From positions 75,713,169 through 75,777,168 of the forward strand of contig CM043958.1 in the NCBI GenBank assembly GCA_014529385.2: DNA of 64,000 nucleotides, in the 5' to 3' direction. This DNA is from Adiantum capillus-veneris. Lineage: Eukaryota > Streptophyta > Polypodiopsida > Polypodiales > Pteridaceae. The notes under the pieces were generated by a model. That model was not told where the DNA came from, did no database searches, and saw only the letters and a list, made by a program, of their open reading frames with translations. The position numbers and the translations under genes were made by a program. Of this stretch, positions 1 to 11,835 are shown one piece after another (within the stretch, counting starts at the first letter, position 1; every line of letters begins with the position of its first letter).

Positions 1-968
1 AATAGGGCAGCGTTTTCTATTAACGCTAGAGAAGCTGCAGCGTTTTTGGTTTTCAGCCCATTCCGCAGCAGAACAGTAGCTTTTTCAGCCTTGATGGACA
101 GCAAACCATTCAGCCCTAGAAGCATTGCAGATACCCCCATTTTCAGCCCTCGAAAACGCAGCCAAAACTGTCATTCTCAGCCCTTGAAAACACAGCCAAA
201 ACAGTCATTTTCAGCCACCGAAACAGCCCTGAAATTCAGCGGATAGAAGACCACAGATTTCAGCCCTAAAGTCGTCGTTGTCATCATCGTCATCGTCGTA
301 TCTCTCTTCTCTCTCTATCTCTTAGTCTCATACACTTGCACGCACATTGTCCATTCACTTTGTCGTGATCATAGCACTTTCCATTAAGAACGGAAGGCTC
401 TCCCTTCCATAAGAACTAAAAGGAACCTTGAGCACAGTTCGGAGCACTCATCTTGAGCAAAGAGCAAACAATCATTCCGCTACACCTAACAATAGGTGTC
501 GGGGAGGAGAATACGTCACCATGGAGCATAGGGCGAGCATGAGGCTAGGCGTGGCAGGCTCAGAGAGCCAGACAAGGATGGGGGAGGATGAACGTTTTTT
601 TTTTAATAACAAACAAAGCGCCTTCACAATTTAGGCGCTTCGATGTAGTGGTTAGCCAGTATGATTTGTTTATGAGAATTGAAGAGTTCGATTCGCATGC
701 TAGTTTTTCTTGGAAGGTGCACTGCAAAGGTGAGGCAAAGAACTATTATATAACTGGTCATATGACTTGACCGGGTGTGTCATCTTGAGCTATCGATTTT
801 CACCTTCAGTTCTTTTAGCTTTCAAAGTGAAATATGGTATACCAATGTGTCACATTAGGTTAATGTAGGAGCTTTGATGTGATAGTTTGAAATAGAATCG
901 AAAATATCTATATATATGTAGTTTGACTTGAATGCTTCTTTTTTGAATAGGATATCTATATAGTCATT
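1..968. repeat. Noncoding region with TTCAGCC-rich start
   Basis: Positions about 40-270 contain roughly eight irregularly spaced copies of TTTCAGCC or close variants, so the short open frame there is a by-product of the repeat. A CT-rich stretch follows at about 298-330. From 330 to 968 I see AT-rich DNA with no convincing gene. Confidence 0.5.
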
Positions 969-1352
969 ATGGCAGAGGGTAAGAAGAAGGCATCTCTTCA
1001 GTCTCTAAGGTCAACTCTTTGCAAGGTGATTAGTGAATTGCCGGAGAAGCACGTAAAAAGTATCCTGCAAAATGAGATGCTCATGGACAAAATGCTTGAA
1101 AAAGAAATTGTAAGTGCGGTCTCCAAGGAAACCTTTGTTATAAGCAAAGACAAAGCTCGCCAGTATGCTTATAGTATCATTGGTAACATGGAAAAGTGCC
1201 CCCATGATTTATATGAAACTCTTTCCGAAGGTGTTCAGTTGACAAAGCTCAATGCTTTGCGTGCAGAAAGAGAGAAGAGTAAGCGTGCCAAAGATATAGA
1301 TACACAATATGTGTTATCTAAAAAGCTACGAAGGGAGTTACAAATTATGTAG
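969..1352 (+). CDS. Hypothetical 127-aa protein
   Basis: This ATG-initiated frame begins in a favourable context (a G follows the ATG) and runs 127 codons. The protein is rich in Lys and Glu, begins MAEGKKKASLQS and ends in a basic helix-like stretch. I do not recognise a domain. An AG just upstream (about 948) could be a splice acceptor, so this may be an exon of a longer gene. It lies near the old locus X, but I see no direct link to other genes there. It could also be a chance frame; codon use is not decisive. Confidence 0.35.
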   Translation: MAEGKKKASLQSLRSTLCKVISELPEKHVKSILQNEMLMDKMLEKEIVSAVSKETFVISKDKARQYAYSIIGNMEKCPHDLYETLSEGVQLTKLNALRAEREKSKRAKDIDTQYVLSKKLRRELQIM

Positions 1353-2245
1353 TTGTTTGCAAGTATTCTTGTTTATGAATGGGGCTTGTCTTTACAGATA
1401 AGCAGACTCGGGCTTGTCCATCAAGGAGATTGTGATTAACCTCAATAAAGGGACAAGGCAAACAAACACACTTGGTTTTGTTATGGGAAGAGAGGGATCC
1501 ATATGACATGTTTTGATTTGATTTATGTATTTTATGTACACGGCAACCATATGACATGGACATCCCATTTTGTTGATTGTGCAGTATGAAAAGCATGACA
1601 TACTAGCACTTTGGAATGTAGTTTGGTTTTAAGGGTTCATTTGGTAGGCTACTTTTATGTTTTCATTTTGTGTTTATTTTGTACATGATCCCGTATCAAT
1701 GTGGACATGACCTTTTGGTAATCGTGTGATTAGACTATGTGATTGAAGGTTTCCTATGTACTATGATATGCAGGTCATAATATCACTTTGAAGTTAGATT
1801 ACTTTGACTCTATTGAAAATGTGTTTGATTTTAATGTGTAAGATAATCCTTAAATCCCACGTGGGAGCCCAAGATGAGGTGGACATTTTTTTTGGAAAAA
1901 GAAATTATGTGATGAAAAATCCCATGTGGGAGCCCAAGAAAAGGGTGTACTGATTTTTTTTGAGAAAGAGGTCTTCGTACAAAGGAGGCTCTGGCAAATT
2001 TTTTAAGATTTATACTTTATGTACAAACTCAAAATTAAATAGAGATGTACAAACTCCTGTCCCATGATATCTTGTGAAGAACTGCTGTCGCTACGGCCGC
2101 TACATACCGCATACCCCTGATCCGCAATGTCCAGACCTCCGCAGGACCGCATGTGCGGCTAATGCCATAACAAATTTACAAGACTAAAAATCCTAAACTT
2201 TTGTGGATGGATTGATGGCTAGTAGGGTTTGCTAACTAGACGACA
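1353..2245. other. AT-rich region without a recognisable gene
   Basis: No convincing coding region is visible. Two similar stretches, near 1855-1875 and 1918-1936, share CCCA(C/T)GTGGGAGCCCAAGA, a small dispersed duplication. Confidence 0.5.
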
Positions 2246-3352
2246 GAAGAAGAAGAGCTCCAAGCACAACTAGACGAACTCCACATCTTTATTGAGGCCC
2301 GAGTGCCAGGCGTAACGGTAATCGATCTGTAGTGGGAGAGTCAACCAACACTCCAAACTCAGTGGATATAATAGGCCGGGTGCCAAGAAGAAGAAGGAGA
2401 AGGTCGAAACCATAACCGCAACCTACAACCAACCCGCAACAACAAGATCGAGGGAGCTTTGCACAGTAGAGAATCAATACTATTCTACTTCGAGAATTGG
2501 GTAACTCAAGTCACCGAAGTAATTATTACAGTCAGTTTCCAAGTCACACCTGATGCTACAGCACAGATAACGGAAGAATTTGCTCACGCTCTCACTAGAG
2601 AGACTAGGGATCTACTGAATTTGTTTCAGGAAAGAACACTACCCTCACCCACAATCTTGGACAGTGACTAAGCACCCCTAAGCTTCACATGAATCAGTAC
2701 AACCTACCTCAAGATAGATTACACATACCAACACGAGTACGCTCAATCAAGGTAATACTGGACTTGAAGGCTCACTACTAGCACGTCATCGACACCATGC
2801 TGGGTGGGGAGCGGTTTTTTGAGGTTCTGGCATCAGATCAGCCATTTGTCTTACCTTTGGTACAAGGCAATGTACCGTTTGAAGTTTTAATCTATGTCCT
2901 AGTATAAGAGGCTATACACGCCTCCTTGTAAAGGGAAAAAAAAACTTTTTGCAAGGTAAGTAGTGTGTCTTTCTAGCTCCCTCTCTGTAATCATGGCAAG
3001 TGTAGCATTTCCAACATTTAAAGGAAAGAAGGGGGAGGATTTGGTAACAGACGTCTTAGATGACTTTGAAGTAGCATGTGGAGTGAGAAACAAAGATATG
3101 GATGAATCCCGGGTTAGAATCTTTAAGCATCTCATGAAGCTAGAAGCTAGATCGTGGTAAAATTCACTGCCACGAGCAACCAAGGATGACTGGGAGCCCT
3201 TAAAAACTGCTTTTAAGAGGTGCTTGGGGGGAGGTACCACTTCAGAGAAGTTGTGGGACAAGTTGAGAGACTTGAAGCAGGAGGGTCTTTTGGAATATGA
3301 CACCTATGAGTCCAAATTTGTGGATTTGTGGGAACGGTGGGTGCTTTTTTAA
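2246..3352 (+). pseudogene. Retrotransposon gag remnant
   Basis: The core lies at 2993-3352. It starts MASVAFPTFKGKK and reads as a Retrotrans_gag-type capsid fragment, with an Arg-x-Phe-Lys-His-Leu helix, an Ala-Arg-Ser-Trp motif interrupted by TAA at 3158-3160, and a continuation to a Leu-Trp-Glu-Arg-Trp segment. Upstream, about 2246-2332, is a short open stretch rich in Glu and Leu that may be a leftover of the Gag N-terminus. Everything between is degraded. No LTR or primer site could be tied to it. It may or may not belong to the copia remnant downstream. Confidence 0.55.
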
Positions 3353-3975
3353 AGTGCATTTTGCTTAAGCATAGATGTGCATTCATATCACATATAATTA
3401 TTTTTGTTCAAAAAGATTAATCTTTTAATGAGTTGTTTTGTAATGTGTTTTGATTTGATGAGTGAAGTTTTTCATGGTTGTTTAAGAGTGTGCATTATTT
3501 GTTATTTAGAGAACAATCCATTTCATATGTGTGTCTTAAATTCCATGTGGGAAGCTTACTAAGTAGGTGGTTAGTATTATATGTTTTGAGATTGAGATTT
3601 GTATCAGTTTGCAAGGCAAATGTTATTCGTTTTTTGATAGATTACATTGAAATGATTGGTTTATTTTAATTTAGTATTCATTATATTTGTTGCTTTTCAG
3701 GGTTTTTTCTCTTAACATCTATTGCAAATGAAAACACACTACAATGTACACTTCTGTTCATTTGCAGTTCAACATGTATTTTTGCAAAAGCATGTGTTTC
3801 TAAAATTGTTATGTTACTAGTATACACAAAATAGTGGGTCCTTACATCCCGTACGAAATCCGTATGAGGGGGGATTGCTCATTGAGAGAACGTCTGTAAC
3901 TAGTGGGTATCTTGTGCGTATGTAGGGGGGTAGGCTAGCATGTAAGGTACCGTACATAGGGGGGTTTCTCTAATT
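3353..3975. other. AT-rich spacer
   Basis: No gene seen. The last 130 bases contain runs of six G and partial repeats of a CCGTAC motif, which may be decayed retrotransposon sequence. Confidence 0.4.
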
Positions 3976-4917
3976 TTGATTCACGCAGGTGACATCCTCC
4001 CATTACTAATAGTGAATCCCCCGGGCATGAAGGACCTTGGTGAGTTGAGATATTTTTTGGGAATCGAAATTGTCGACACTTTATCAGGAATTTGGATGAT
4101 ACAAAGACAATACGTGTTGGATATGCTTGAGAAGTATGGAATGACAGCATGCAAACTGGTTGATACACCTCTTGATCAAAATGTGAAGTTGTTTGATGAT
4201 GGACATTACATTGAGGATGTCACTATGTACCGCAAGATGGTTGGAAGCCTTATTTATTTGACAATAACAAGGCCAGATTTGAGTTAAGCAGTGGGTGTTG
4301 TGAGTCAAATCATGCAAAAGCCATGTAAAAGTCATCTTGATGCAGTGAGACGAATTATGAGATATGTGAAAGCCACTGTCAGTTATGGAATATTTTATGA
4401 AAAGAATGGGAAGCTTTGTCTTTATGGTTACACATATGCAAATTGGGCAGGAGATTTTATGGATAGAAGATCTACAAGTGGTTATGCATTTTCCATTGGC
4501 AATGGTATGATAAGTTGGAGTAGTAAGAAGCAATTAACTGTAGCATTATCAAGTACAGAAGCTAAATATCGTGGAGCAGCTTTGGCAGCATGTGAAGAGT
4601 CATGGTTGAGAGTACTTATGGTAGACTTTGGTTTTGACTATTTTGACAGTGTCATTATATATTGTGACAATATTAGCAGCATCATGTTGGAAAAGAATCC
4701 AGTTTATCATGTTCGCACTAATCACATTGAAGTACATTATCACTTCATTAGAGAAAAAGTCTTTGCAGGTGAGATTGATTTGGTGTATGTGAAGACAAAT
4801 GATCAAGTTGCGGATATATTTACAAAAGCTCTTGGGAAGGATAAGTTTTGCTACTTTCGTGAAGCATTGGGAATCCATCATATGCAAGCTCATTCTGAGC
4901 TTGAGGGGGAGTGTTAA
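3976..4917 (+). pseudogene. Ty1/copia Pol C-terminus (RT end and RNase H)
   Basis: From about 4027 the frame gives the copia RT motif MKDLGELRYFLGIEI, followed by the conserved TITRPDLS segment. An in-frame TAA at 4285-4287 replaces the residue after it. Downstream are the RNase H hallmarks: RSTSGYAF, ISWSSKKQ, ALSSTEAKY (active-site Ser-Thr-Glu), the CDN motif, and the tail HIEVHYHFIRE and VADIFTKAL. The rest of pol and gag is absent. The reading frame leads straight into a polypurine tract and LTR start, as in intact copia elements, so this is the 3' part of a truncated copy. Confidence 0.9.
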
Positions 4918-5118
4918 AGAGCATGATGTTAAAGAATATGTCCGTTGTGCTATGGGTGGCCGGACACTGACTATACTATGTTGTAAATATACTTTGGATA
5001 ATAGTTCAAAGAGAAGAAGAGTGAGAGAAGCACGTTGAATGGCTGCAGGGTAACGATTGTGTGTGTGTCTCGATGTGTGTTGGTGTGTGTGCGTAGTCTT
5101 ATTTCCTACCTTGTCCAT
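4903..5118 (+). repeat. Copia polypurine tract and partial 3' LTR
   Basis: GAGGGGGAG at 4903-4911 is followed by TGTTAAAGAG at 4912, the usual junction between a copia polypurine tract and the 3' LTR. The 3' end of the LTR is uncertain because no 5' copy remains for comparison; I place it near 5118. Confidence 0.55.
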
Positions 5119-5315
5119 CATCTGTGGACTCTACACCTACCACCTCACCATCTCCCCCCCCCCCCCCCCTTGTGCGTCCTCTCGAACCAGGCCATAGGCC
5201 GCACGGGATGACCCCTCTCCCTCAACCCCCTCACCCTCTCCCTCACCTTCTCATGCCCGCCATCGCTCACTCTCTCACATTCTCTCTCTCTTGCTCTCGG
5301 CGTCGGCGCAAATAG
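5119..5315. repeat. C-rich and CT-rich low-complexity stretch
   Basis: A run of about 17 C at 5153-5169 is followed by imperfect CCCTC and CTCTCT repeats to about 5300. Short open frames on both strands here are products of the composition. Confidence 0.6.
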
Positions 5316-5949
5316 GCTTGCAATCGCAGCCATACTTTAGGAAATTTAGGAGGTCATTTGGAGGGCCATATGAAAGACAGAGAAAATAGAGCGCGTCCAA
5401 TGAGCTTGAGGGCTACGTTACGTAGGAAAATATGTGGAAAGACTCAAGAAATAGGAAAATATTTTAAAAAAGTTCACGAATCTAGGATTGTGGCATCGTA
5501 ACTTCTTTGCTTTTACCGAGCTATTAGGTGCATGTGTGGTCCCACTGCTGATATTCTCTTATGGTCATTAACGTACTGGAGGGTAACCATTAAGCCCGCA
5601 CAAGATATTGGAATTGTAAAACACTTTCCCTCCATTAGGATGCTTTCAAAGTGAATCTCCCTCCACTAAAGATTTTCTCTCAGAGCTATGGCTTCCACAT
5701 CTTCCCGCCCAAGAAGCTCTAGGTGTTTATGGTCTCTCACACCAACTAGCAACACCTGCACTTTGCCTAGAAGGCCAAGTAGTAGCATATCATCAATTAC
5801 AATATCAACTTCCATAAGTGCAGAGAACGAATGGGTTGGACAAAGGATAAACAAAGGTTCATGGGTCCTCATGCAACCAAGAAGAGCCAAGAGGTCTAGT
5901 GCTATCAATGTCTACCGCTCAGCATGGAAGGCCAGAGTGTATTTACCCA
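5316..5949 (+). pseudogene. Gene D, 5' part (unknown protein)
   Basis: Two open stretches read like one protein. The first is 5316-5652, with a single TAA at 5499-5501. The second is 5654-5949 in another frame, so one frameshift separates them. The second stretch contains TAG codons at 5720, 5747, 5768, 5780, 5783 and 5897 but otherwise reads like a normal protein, with Cys-rich segments such as HKCRERMGW and CYQCLPL. It runs into the target duplication ACCCA, where TE1 inserted, and continues in the same frame at 42651. I do not recognise the family. Confidence 0.6.
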
Positions 5950-6852
5950 TGTTGGACGGATACGCCGCGACGGACGTTAGCACAGCGAGAACTCATCTAA
6001 CATGTAATGTCAGCTAAGGACAAAGCTCGACCCACAGACGCGTGGAAGCAAGCATAAGGTGTCAACCTACACTCGATCGACTCCTAACTAATTCCTACAG
6101 AGGTCTCTACCAATTGTCTAAGTCACAGCCTTCAAGAGTGCAAAAGAGGAAACTTCCTACAACGCTTTCTAGAGTCGAACACCCATCAAACAATCTTGAA
6201 ACACCATAGAACTTGAAGGAGACCCTACTAATACCAATAGGCCGCTCTCCCTAAGGTCTTTGAACCAAAATCAGGACCCAAAACACCCGGTGTAGAAACA
6301 CGTAGGATGTCTGGTCGAAATCTGCAGGTCTTCGTTTCCGAAATCTAAAGTGCCTAATGTGTAGTTCTACTCAATGTGAATGCATGGATATGCTGCAATG
6401 CAAAATCGGACAACGTATGCTCACCCAAACAACCGATAAATCTCGTAGAAGGAGCTCACAGTATCGGCGCGTAGCTCTAGTCAACACGCTGCACTTCTCT
6501 GCACTCAATTCCGACCACCGTAGCACTCGTAGCATCAAGACGAAGCTCACACACTCTCTCTCGTACACAGTACGCTCACTCACAGACTTCAAACTTGTTT
6601 TTAAAATGACAAAAGGTTTTTTTCATTAAGGTCAAAAAGTGGTATATATACCTTACAACTTCTCAAACCCTAAAGTTCCAAAATCAACCATCTACTCAAT
6701 ATAACTATCAAAACTGGGATACAATCCGGAAACTTCTGTAAGTCCCAATATTTACAAGGTGAAAGATCGGGTTTTACTCAATGAATGAATAATTACAAAA
6801 ATAATAGTCCACCGAGTAGTTAGATGTCGTGGGGTGTGTCCAGCTTCTAACA
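5950..6852 (-). repeat. TE1 3' LTR
   Basis: This 903-bp copy aligns along its length with 41691-42645 (955 bp). The size difference comes mainly from indels, including a block near 42199-42255 that is shorter here. A symmetrical TATA element GGTATATATACC lies at 6641-6652 and fits a promoter reading on the minus strand. The half-palindrome ACGTAGGATGTC is at 6300-6311. Confidence 0.9.
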
Positions 6853-6866
6853 TCCCCCTTCTCCTT
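6853..6866 (-). other. TE1 polypurine tract
   Basis: Read on the minus strand, AAGGAGAAGGGGGA ends directly at the TG of the 3' LTR. This is the expected plus-strand priming site and fixes the element's orientation. Confidence 0.85.
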
Positions 6867-7027
6867 GTTCATGTCGTCCTCGACATGGCCTTGATCAGCT
6901 GGTTCATCTTATCGTTTCCCGCGTCTTTAGCAGTGATTCATACCTTGCATGTAGGTTTCAGCATTGTCGGGCCAAAGATATCTGTATTCATGGTGAAGAA
7001 CCCCGTATAGAATGCTTCTTCAAAAGC

Positions 7028-9528
7028 CTAGAGGTGATAGGATGGTAGAAACATGATTCTTTGGTACAGCGCATGTATCACCTCCTTGGAAGGCTGACTT
7101 GACAGATCGTAAGCACATCTGTATGTATCTTGGAAGAAGAATATACTGTCGGTCACCTGGCCCGGCTTGAAGGTCTCGAACACTGCTAGGATGGTTCTGC
7201 AGATTTTTCTCATCATAATGCATGTAAGGTCAGGTGAGCCAGTGAACAATTTTATAGCGCCCGTTAGGGTTTTCACCATGTATTGGACACTTATTCTCTC
7301 ACCTGCCTTCACGCCCGGCAGCTTTGGGTAATTCAGCCAAGTGGGTCGGCTTCTTTGCAAAATTTCTTGTGCCTTCCACGTCCTAACCCTTGGTAGAGGA
7401 CAGAAGCTGAGGTTGTCTCTGATATGTTTAGGTGCCTCTACCAAGTGGATTAGGTATTGTGGGTACTTGGTAAGCCAAGCCTTCCTCCACTCTGGCTGAG
7501 AATCCACTATGAGCTTAACTCCTTCTGGCCTCGAGGTGTCTGCATTGTAGAGAGGTACCGTTGGCTCTTCTCTGATTCGCCTGTTTATTGTTGATGCTTC
7601 ATACTTCAGCAATGGATATGGCAGAGAGGGTTGAAGACACTCGCACCTAAGATTGCTGGCGTCGATCTTCTGAATTGTCATAGATTTGAACACCCTCTGC
7701 TCCCATTCCAAGGCTTCCTTTGTGCTTTCTCTTAGCTCTGCCTCTATTGCCTTACGCAATTTTTCCTCCTCTTCTTGTGTTAGATCTTGCGTCTCTTGAG
7801 AGGATCGTGCTATGCTTTCCTCTTGCATGGGTGTGTCCACAGGATCTGCCACATTTTCGAGGTCGATGCCCTCGATGGCGGCTGGCCCTGAGCTTTCTGC
7901 CTCTGCTTGTTGCTGGCCTTTCAACTCGTCAATTTTCCTGAGGAGTGTCTACTTTTCCGCTTCAGTTTCTTCGCCCATATTCACGAGGAGGTCATTAAGT
8001 TCAGTGTTTACTCTTTCCGCCTCCTCGAGCTTTATCTTTATGCTCTCCACTTCTTCTTGTAGGGCTTTTTGGCTGTCCTCCATTCTTGTTTGCATTGCGA
8101 TAGAACCTTCAGTCATCATTAACCTTTGCTTTTTCTCGAGAGTCAGCTCCTTCTGAAATTCCTGCATTTGCTCTTCATATATTTGACTCTCGAAAATGAT
8201 TCGAGTGGAGCTCGTAGCTCTAACTCTAGCAGGTGATGCTCGCAGCCTCTGGATGGTTTGATCTTTGACTTTTAATTGGTCCTTGAGCTCAAGGACTTCA
8301 TCTAGGCTTTCTTCTTGTTCTGTCTCTGCCTTTTCCTTTGCATTTCTCATGGCCTCCACTTCTTTTGTTTCTTCTGTCAGTTGTAGTGTCAGATTATCCC
8401 GTTCTTTTTCAGCATCTCGCAATGACTTGCTGAGCTGCAGACACTCTTCTTCAGCTGCTAGTATTCTTTTTGCTGCTGCCTCATTTGCTTCTTCCATTTC
8501 TTGGCAGTTTTGTAGAGTCATTGCCAAGCTGGTCAGCAGGTCATCTTCTCTCTCTTTTTGCCTTTGGCTTTGTGCCTGCAGAGAATCCACTTCCTTTTTT
8601 ATCTATTCTTTAGTGGCTTTGAGAGGCATCATTTCTTCCTCTGAAACCATGGATTGTGCTCGCAATCCGGCTAGCTTTGTCATCACCACATCCCAATCAT
8701 TGGAGGGCAGGTGCAGGTCTACAGTGTCTGTAGAAATTTCTTTAAGTTTCACTAGCCGGATGCCTTGCATCTGATCTTTATGCCCTGTTCTCGCCAAGTC
8801 GAATACAACTGTGGTGGCTTCTTCCTTTGTATAGCCTCCAGCTAGCAAGTCCAAAAATGCATAATAGGCCTCGTCTAATCCTTTTTGCTCAGACTCAGGC
8901 TTGGCCTCTTCCTTTGGCTCAGGTTCTTGCCTTTGCTCTTGCTCCTCAGCTTGCCTTTCTTCTTGTTTGTCCTCAGCCTCCTTGTCTTCTGGTGGAGGGC
9001 TCCTAGGAGGTGGTGAGGGCGGTGGAGATGGCTATGGGCTGGGTTTAGGGCTATCTGGTAAAGCTGCCAGTTTTCCCTTTAAGTCCCTGTCTGCTTTCGT
9101 TTTTCTTTCCCTTTCTTGGCTTTCTTGTTCATCTAGAAATGTTTGCCTTATCTGCTCCACTTCCTCATCGGTGAAAGGGACATGGGGAATGTTTTCCGTT
9201 GCAGCATCAAGAATCTCGAAATTCTTAATATAATATTCAAAGCGGTCCCTCTGCACTCTTCTGGATGATCCGGACATAGACTCGAGAGATGGCTTCCAGA
9301 GTTCGTTTAAATCACCCTTGAGGGCTCTTTCTGCTCGGAAACTCTCCATCAGCCTCTCGAGTCTTGCCGCTTTTTGAGACCTAGTCTCTTTGGCCGGCAC
9401 TTGAGCAAACTCCTTCTTTCCTTTCTTCTGCTCAGGTTTCTCCTCTTCAACTGGCTCTAATCATCTCTTCAATCTTGTAGCCACCCTTGGTGCTCTTTGT
9501 GGCTCATCTTCCTTGTCTTCTTTTACCC
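7028..9528 (-). pseudogene. TE1 accessory 3' ORF (coiled-coil protein)
   Basis: A single frame of about 830 codons runs from the edge of transposon G to 7028, broken only by stops: TGA at 9463-9461, then TAG at 9034-9032, 8605-8603 and 7951-7949. It has an N-terminal conserved block (RLERLMESF, ALKGDLNELWKPS), a Pro-rich linker, a middle segment, a long Glu/Lys/Gln coiled coil (about 8590-7950), and a C-terminal globular domain with LPYPLLKYE, PTWLNYPKLPG, MVKTLTGAI and RIMFLPSYHL. TE2 carries the same N- and C-terminal domains at 54661-55260 and 56607-58111, so it is a conserved element gene, not chance. Function unknown. It sits downstream of pol, where some Ty3/gypsy lineages carry extra ORFs. 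Confidence 0.8.
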
Positions 9529-9531
9529 TTA

Positions 9532-9553
9532 GGGTGGATGCATGAATAGGTGG
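9532..9553 (+). repeat. G left terminal inverted repeat
   Basis: Perfect 22-bp inverted match to 32978-32999, preceded by CTTA. Confidence 0.9.
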
Positions 9554-9836
9554 CCTGGTTTTAACCGATTGAAAGTTTCTTTTGGAGGCTTAAAATTTAG
9601 GGGGTATGAAACTGGTGTTATGGGCAAGAATTGTTTGAATTAAATATTCGTGTGGAGGATACAAAATATTAAAAATCATGTGGAGGATTCAAAAATATGT
9701 GTGGAGCCCACGTCAGAATGAATGTTCAGTCGAATGTTTTCATGACTGTGACTTCTCTGTATCTTTGTTCCTTTCTCCTTCTACGCCTTTCTCAGCTCTC
9801 TCTACAGCCCCCTGTGTACGCTGCTTATCCTTTGCT
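9554..9836. other. G left subterminal region and gene A 5' region
   Basis: About 280 bases hold no gene. TGTGGAG repeats three times (about 9652, 9680, 9700), and a CT-rich stretch at 9770-9800 lies just before the gene A start, like a plant 5' leader. Confidence 0.45.
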
Positions 9837-10899
9837 ATGGATAGCAACCTAAGAAAGAGCCCAAGGAATGCAGCCCGACAGGTCTCCCCCACAAAGACCC
9901 GACATTCTCCCACGAAGGTATGTCACCTCTCTCTGTCTCTCTCTGTGTTGTGTACAGCGGACCTGTGTGTAGTAGAGTACTGAGGTGTGGATACATTGAG
10001 TAATGAGTATGGATTTACTCCTTTCAGAGACAGAAGTTACAGCCTCCTCCCAAAATCAGCCGCTTTGTTCACCCCAAGGATGTGGAGGTGCCATTAAAGG
10101 CATTCTGCACGACAACGGAGGATTTTCACAGGGAATACTGGTTAAGTCTTGAGGGGAAAGATGTTAGGAAGTTGAAAAATGCAGATGTGCCCATATCTGA
10201 CTGATGAAAGTTTTCACTAGTCTTCCAGTGAAGGAGAAAAAAGTGCCGATAAAAACAGCAAGGCCGGATCACTACAAGGCACTCTACCACCTCTACAAGC
10301 ACGTGTACCAATCCAAACCACCAAACTATCTGCTGGGAGTCAAGTTTGCACGTGGATATGTTTATTTCGTATGCACAGGTCCGGTAAAGTGGGCTGAGTT
10401 TGCATATGAGGTGGTGAAGAATGTGACCAATGAAGGTCACTTAGATAGGAAAAGAGAACAATGGAAGTTAGAGACTTCCCAAGTATCCACAGGTACCCCA
10501 AGTGGTTTTGCCATCTTCTTAGTAAATACCCCATCCGGAAGTACACCAGTCGGAAGTGGACGTTTTGCGACCACTCAGTCTGCCTTTAGTGTTGAAGTAT
10601 CCACTTCCTTGCAAGAACTTCTTGTTGAGGTTAGAAAATCTCATGACAATGTATCAGCAGAGTGTCAGAAGGCTAAGGATTCAGTGGTCAAATCTGTTGC
10701 TGATGTGCACCGTTGCGAGGGTGCCCTTGAAACCATCCGAATGCACTTCCCTGATGATGCCAATGTACCAACAGGCTTGCTTGACAGCCTCCAAGAAAAA
10801 TTTGACCAAGCAAAAGCCACCCTACAGCAGGCACAGGTATGCTCTTAACTCCATCTGATTGTAGTATAATACATGCAAAGTACCATACGATATGATTTT

Positions 10900-11310
10900 T
10901 CATACCGGTAGGATTATATCATATTCTGTAAGGGTAGATGACCATACCGGTAGGATGTTATCATACCGGTAGGATTATACCCTACCGGTATGATTACATC
11001 CTATCGGTATGATTATATCCTACTGGTAGGATTTAGGAGATAATCCTACCAGTATGATAACATCCTACTGGTATGGTTACATCCGATCGGTATGGTTAGA
11101 TCCAACCGGTATGATAAAATCCAGCCGGTTTGATGTTATGCTTCCGGTATACTGTTATCCTATCGGTATGATGTTACCAGATGTTATCCTACCGGTATGA
11201 TGTTATACTATCTAGTATAATAACATTATATCGGTGGGATAACATTATACCAGCAGGATGTAATCTTACCGGTATGATAACATCATTATACCGATTTTAT
11301 ACCTGTTTGA
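10900..11310. repeat. Degenerate ACCGGTATGAT repeats in gene A intron
   Basis: The intron is packed with about twenty variants of ACCGGTATGATNNNATCCT on both strands; many contain the palindrome ATACCGGTAT or a one-base variant. The same motif recurs elsewhere in G at 22180-22345 and 27170-27780. Confidence 0.75.
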
Positions 11311-11730
11311 CATTGTCTGATAACAGAGGTCTCTTGCCTACAGGAAGAATTATCCAAATGCTTGGACTGTGAGGAAACCTTTGGTCTCTATGTCACGTTT
11401 GTGACAGGCATGATTAGTCAACCAATGCTACCTGAAACCATAGTCTTTCGTGCATGAGTAACAGCTCCTGGACATAGTGTTGTTCTCATTAATGTGTGCA
11501 ATGCTTGTGGTGTAATAATTCATGATCACAATCGCTCAAGCCATTTTGTTCTATTGCCTTGTTCACATGCATACCATGCATTCTGCTATGCTCACTTGGC
11601 TGAGAAAGGAAAGTGCATGCTTAAGGATTGCCTCGGAGTTATTTCTGCAGAAGACCAATCCCTTCTAAAGAAGAAGCCAGTTGAACCATGCCCAAAAACA
11701 GGTGAGAAAATTGTTTCAATGGGTAATCAA

Positions 11731-11835
11731 GTGGTTGATTTTTGTCTTCTCTAATGTTTTTTCAGGTGGTTGATTTTTGTCTTCTCTAATGTTTTTTCAG
11801 GTGGTTGATTTTTGTCTTCTCTGATGTTTTTTCAG
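11731..11835 (+). repeat. Three tandem 35-bp repeats, each ending in a splice acceptor
   Basis: Units at 11731-11765, 11766-11800 and 11801-11835 differ by a single base. Each contains a pyrimidine-rich run and ends TTTTTTCAG. The third abuts the next inferred exon of gene A. Confidence 0.85.

Noticed and set aside
5124-5333. Small Pro-rich or Arg-rich proteins on both strands
   Set aside because: Low-complexity C/CT-rich DNA explains both frames.
5666-5908. Leu-rich minus-strand ORF over gene D
   Set aside because: The plus-strand frame joins exactly with 42651 and 59209 after the retrotransposons are removed, so the minus frame is a shadow.
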